A stretch of DNA of 64,000 nucleotides, from contig VWZF01000451.1 of NCBI GenBank assembly GCA_013396755.1, positions 2,099,925 to 2,163,924 on the forward strand. Reading direction: 5' to 3'. The notes below the pieces were generated by a model, which searched no databases, was not told the origin of the DNA, and worked only from the letters and a program-made list of their open reading frames with translations. A program made the translations under genes and the position numbers. Below are positions 60,199-64,000 of the stretch, piece by piece (position 1 is the first letter of the stretch; every line of letters starts with the position of its first letter). Source of the DNA: Sclerurus mexicanus. Lineage: Eukaryota > Chordata > Aves > Passeriformes > Furnariidae.

Positions 60199-63100
60199 CT
60201 AGAAGTCACACAAGAGAAAATCAGGTTCTGGACTGGCTGTAAAAGAACTGGAAAGCTTGTAACTTCCCCACTGGAGAGACAGGTAGAGGTAGGAATGTGA
60301 AGACAGCTGACACAAAGCTATCAGAAGCATGCAAGTGTAAGGAATGCAACAGAAAGATACCTGTAGCTGATTAGCTTTCTCACATCAAGTCAACGGAGAA
60401 TGGAATTCATTGACAAATAATCCCTCAGACTCCAGGTGCCTGATGTAAACTGGCATATAGGAATGCGAAGCCATTCCGTAAGCCATACCTGCTCTGTGAT
60501 GAAAAATGCCAGTCCCTAAAGCTGTCAGGTCAAGACATGCAGCACCATTCTGCAGTTAGCCTGAATCTCTCACCAAATCTGAAAGCCTTCCCTTTCTCAG
60601 CTCACAGTTCACAGTGACAGCATGGAAGAATATTCACATTTCCCCACCACTCACCCTATCTATTAGGCCATAGTCCCTCTAGAGACTAACAAACAGCAGA
60701 TTTCCATGCACTGGATCTACCATCCTAGAAGACCTCCACCCTGAAAAATCTACCTTCAGGACAGGGAATTTAGACATCTGACCCTTGGTCTCTGCTAGTA
60801 CTGTCAACATAAGGAGAACGGAAGGTTAACTGAAAACATCAATTAATTTTCAACAACCAGCAAACGGTGGTCAAAGGATAAGAATTTTTCATCAATTCTA
60901 AACCGGACCAGATTAAAACCAGCAAGGAGATGAAAGTTTCACAGTTCCACAGTCCCTATGATCCCATGATTTTCAAGCTCCCAAAACAGCATTACTGTGT
61001 AAAGTCCATCAAATGCCTCCTTGCAAGAGTTGCTTAAATGAACAAAAGGCTAATTCAGTGCAGAAGGGCTCCTGGGCTAATGACACAAAAAACTGCACTT
61101 TTGAAGGCTGACATAACCTACATGAACCCAGGAAAGGTGACACTTTAAGTAACATACTCACTTGCATGTTAAAGTAAGAATTACAGACAGGTACTGAATT
61201 TCAAACTGGCCCAGTTCTGTATCTCCTTTGCTGGTGGAGTCATCTCTAGCAGTACTAACATATTTCCATGTAAATAAAAATGTTCAGAGTTGAGATAGGG
61301 AAAAAAAAAAAAAAAAGAGAAACTATACCAATGCCAGGCAGCCTCTTTGAAGCTGAAAAGGAGCACATCTAACTAAAACCAAGTTCCTGAATGCAGCTCT
61401 CTGGGATTTATTAGATGTTGATTTCCAACAAATCCGTTTTTTCCCTTGTCTATGTGTGAAATATTTTATTTATATTACCATTAGTAATATAGTATTTACA
61501 ATTGTGGGACTGAGTTAGCAGCAAGAATCAATGGAATAGCCTATTTATATCCATAAGTTTTTAGATGAAGACTAACTGTATCCAGTCATAAACTGTATGT
61601 AGATGACAAAATGATAGTCACCAGCAGCAGGTGAATTAAGGACAGAGAGTACTATACAGCTTAGTGGTCTAAGAAGTGAGGTACCTCTGTACTGCTTACC
61701 ACCACTCACGGCTCAGGGCATTCTTGTGTTAGGCATGCACACACACAAAGGAAACCCATCCCAAAAACGGGATTATGAACAGTCAGAACAAGTTAGCAAT
61801 ACAAGAGAAAGGGGAGATGGGGTAACGGTAACACAAACAAGTTATTACACATTAAGCGAATTGGTCACAGCTTGTACTGTGATCTTTGTCAATGCATGAG
61901 ACAGGGGAAGTCATTCCAATGCCAAGGAGGTTTTATGAGCACATTGGGCACACCAAGCTGAGAGAAAAATCAACTGCAGCACAGTGCCAAAGGCCAATCA
62001 GTGTGATGAAGATCACGGCAGAAAGCACCGTACTATGCAGGAACACAACCAAGCGAGGGCAGAGCTCTGGGCTCACAATTAACTTGAACACAGCTTTAGA
62101 TAAAGTAAAATTGCACAGTAAATTATAAAAGAATAAAGGATGGTAACACTGAGCACAGGACTACACAGAAAGCTGTATGTCCCCTATATGAGCCAAAGAC
62201 TTTTAGTTAATGCAAACTCCTGGCTGGGTTCAGATTGACACAGTTCCCTGTTCTCTGACTGGAGAGCAAATGAAAGAAACATCCCCAGTACAGAGTTCTT
62301 TGAGGCTTCTAATACCACCCACCCTGACAGCCCAGCAAAGGAAAGGCAACTGTAATCAGCTACCTGTAGAGGAATACAGATATGCTTGGACAACTGATGC
62401 ATACACACAGACTACAGATCTGGATTTCTCCACCATACAGCCAAACTCACCTGAAAGAGTGGCACAACCTCAGATACTCCCTGAGGATCTTCAGGGTCCT
62501 GCAGGAGGATACACAGGTAGTAGATAACTTTTTGCTACAAGACAAACAGACACAATCGTTGGAGTTTGAAAATGCTATTGAACTGCCTGGAGTTAGCATG
62601 AAAAGAGGAACTGTTTCAACTACTGGGCTGAAGGCAAATCACCCCAGGCCACAGTCATGTCTGCAAATGTCTATCTATAGCTTTCACACAATAAAAAAAT
62701 TACTTTATCTCTGTTTTTTTCTATTAAATTTTTAATGTGAAAAGAATACACATATGCTGGAAGGGTAAAGTCTGCTCTTCTACAGGAGCTTCACAGAAAA
62801 TCCCAGCAACAGGAAAAATCACCATTTGTGTTTTCTACCTTCTCATCTCTGTCTTGACTACATATAGAGTTGGCAATCAGAATTTGCACGAACAGCATAA
62901 CATAAAGAACTAAAATCACTAGCTCCATGTCACTGGCACTATCTAAGGGACGGATTTGGCTTTTTGAGTTTACTTGTTTGGTTTGAGTTCTCCTTTAAAG
63001 GTGAGAGAACAGATGAGAGAATAAAGGTAGAAATCTGAAACAAAGCTCCTGATGTCAGTAAAGCTATGGATGGTGCTGTATTTAATTGCTCTGGTAAATC

Positions 63101-63378
63101 ATGCTCATGAAAATAGACTGGATGTGAGTGTTCTCACAGAGACAACAATAAAGGCTGCGTATGATTACCATATGGATGGCTTCATTGATAACCACGTCCT
63201 TCACTTGACCCATCTCAATGAAGGTTGTGCTCTCTTTCCCTGAAGCGTAGGATGAAGTCACCTGAATGCCGAGTGAGCCAATGACCAACAGGGATTCCTG
63301 GTCAATTTTCACGAAGTGCAGGTATATGATCAGGCCAAGCAGTGTGATGAAGATCGCGGCAGAAAGCACCATACTATT
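60097..63378 (-). CDS. PIGH: PIGH, GPI-GlcNAc transferase subunit H (C-terminal three exons, partial)
   Basis: Exons on the minus strand: 63378-63169, 62534-62451, 60198-60097, totalling 396 nt, 131 residues and a stop. All introns are GT-AG and every junction is phase 0. The first exon joins before 63378 and must lie past position 64000; it should encode about 60 residues, since human PIGH is 188 aa. The part seen holds the second hydrophobic hairpin segment (AAIFITLLGLIIYLHF) and the conserved cytosolic domain (SSYASGKESTTFIEMG, VIYYLCILL, KPRLDCLIEVY). By family knowledge PIG-H acts with PIG-A and partners at the cytosolic face of the ER, moving GlcNAc to phosphatidylinositol, the first step of GPI-anchor synthesis. 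It is convergent with PLEKHH1. Confidence 0.96.
61301..61316. repeat. Poly(A) run of 16
   Basis: An uninterrupted 16-A homopolymer within the PIGH last intron. It is likely length-variable and has no clear retroposon body beside it. Confidence 0.9.
61875..62128 (-). pseudogene. Decayed partial duplicate of a PIGH exon plus upstream intron
   Basis: Colinear with 63224-63470 at an offset of 1342-1349 bp. The intron part, 62058-62128, is identical over 71 bp to 63400-63470. The exon part (62038 downward) still reads STVLSAVIFITLIGL, as against SMVLSAAIFITLLGL in the real exon, but then diverges and reaches an in-frame TAA at 61935-61933. The acceptor AG is also lost (CTG in its place), so it cannot be a functional alternative exon. 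Confidence 0.85.
62451..62534 (-). CDS. PIGH: PIGH coding exon (QKVIYYLCILL block)
   Basis: 84 bp, 28 residues: QKVIYYLCILLQDPEDPQGV and SEVVPLFQ. The acceptor TAG is the reverse complement of 62535-62537, with donor GTGAGT from 62450. The exon is not visible as a long open frame because it is so short. Confidence 0.95.
63169..63378 (-). CDS. PIGH: PIGH coding exon (hydrophobic segment and conserved core)
   Basis: Encodes 70 residues from NSMVLSAAIFITLLGL to VVINEAIHM. The acceptor is TTACAG (RC of 63379-63384) and the donor GTAATC begins at 63168. A decayed copy of this exon lies at 61875-62038. Confidence 0.96.
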
Positions 63379-64000
63379 CTGTAACACAAGCCAAGCAAAG
63401 GCAGAGCTCTGGGCTCACAATTAACTTGAACACAGCTTTAGATAAAGTAAAATTGCACAGTAAATTATAACAGTAAAGCTCCAGTTACAAAGTGATCTTA
63501 GGTAGAGTCAGCCCTTTTATTCACCCGGCTGGCTGATACACGTGTAATGAGATTTAAATCGGTCTTCACAGTATGGACTGAAAGAATCGGGAACTGAAAA
63601 CTGCAAGAAAATTCTATTCCCTTGTAAACTTAGCGCAGAAATCTCAACCAACACAAGCTACTTATGACAGTGTATTATACCAATGTCTACAGAGATGATG
63701 TCACTGACAAGTGTTGAGAAATGTTTACTAGAACCACGGGTGGATTCTCAGAGGGGAAGAACCCTCCTTCTGGAAAAACCACTGGCCTAGTGCTTTTCTT
63801 CGTACAAACTGCAGGTCTGAACTTGTTCAAACCTCACTCTCTTTCTGCCTTAAACACCTAACTAGAGAACATTTGTTTTCCTCTGTGTTTTGTCTGAGGA
63901 TGCATACCTTTTGCATGCTGCAATCTTGGGCTTGCTTTACATTTTAAAATATAACTGATGGAACTATAGTCACCAGTAAGTCATCTGAAGATCTGGTAAT
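63379..64000 (-). other. PIGH: PIGH upstream intron (partial)
   Basis: Sequence upstream of the PIGH exon at 63378. The remaining 5' coding exon of PIGH is not found here and must lie beyond the window. Confidence 0.75.

Larger units (their letters stand above)
60199..62450 (-). other. PIGH: PIGH last intron
   Basis: About 2.25 kb. It contains a 16-A run at 61301-61316 and the decayed duplicate of the upstream PIGH exon and its flank at 61875-62128. No other gene was seen. Confidence 0.7.

Noticed and set aside
61875..62038. Alternative PIGH exon
   Set aside because: The acceptor AG is lost and the frame meets a TAA after about 33 codons, so it is a decayed copy.
1..64000. CRISPR arrays, operons, prophage or other novel defence-type systems
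   Set aside because: The window is vertebrate genomic DNA with spliced genes and CR1 LINEs; no regularly spaced repeats or bacterial-type gene clusters exist.

Overview
This is a piece of a bird genome. It holds a large intron-rich gene, CR1-type LINE fragments are scattered through the introns and intergenic DNA, and there is no sign of operons. The main gene is the avian orthologue of PLEKHH1, a pleckstrin-homology, MyTH4 and FERM domain protein. It lies on the + strand and fills most of the window. I could place 28 coding exons from 12464 to 55771, all with GT-AG introns and compatible phases. They join to 4353 nt, or 1450 residues plus a stop. The last three coding exons of PIGH, a subunit of the enzyme that starts GPI-anchor synthesis, lie on the - strand at 63378-60097. 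The rest of PIGH is past the right edge. The two genes are convergent, the same arrangement I recall for the mammalian TMEM229B-PLEKHH1-PIGH-ARG2 neighbourhood. No TMEM229B coding exon is visible on the left.

Layout. 1-2449: intergenic DNA with no supported gene. 2450-4813 and 5059-7422: two almost identical 2364-bp copies at a constant offset of 2609 bp. Each inner junction is a single N (5058 and 7423), so this looks like an assembly false duplication. 4560-5057: a CpG island and the probable PLEKHH1 promoter and non-coding first exon, cut by the N. 7424-7830: CpG-rich downstream flank. 7831-12413: first intron, with an antisense CR1 copy and an ancient CR1/L3-like fragment. 12414-55771: PLEKHH1 exons and introns. 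55772 to about 58205: probable 3' UTR. About 59080-59540: an antisense CR1 ORF2 fragment. 60097-63378: PIGH exons, with a decayed partial duplicate of one exon at 61875-62128.

PLEKHH1 has an N-terminal coiled coil, a long Ser/Thr/Pro-rich linker encoded mainly by one 1010-bp exon, two PH domains, a MyTH4 domain and a FERM domain. The family is thought to link phosphoinositide membranes to the actin or microtubule cytoskeleton. PIGH works in the ER membrane on an unrelated pathway, so the pair reflects conserved synteny and not shared function.

I found no undescribed biological system. The observations most worth checking are the N-bounded duplication over the promoter, two back-to-back minimal uORFs just before the PLEKHH1 start codon, and the odd partial duplication inside PIGH, where the intron copy is identical but the exon copy has decayed.
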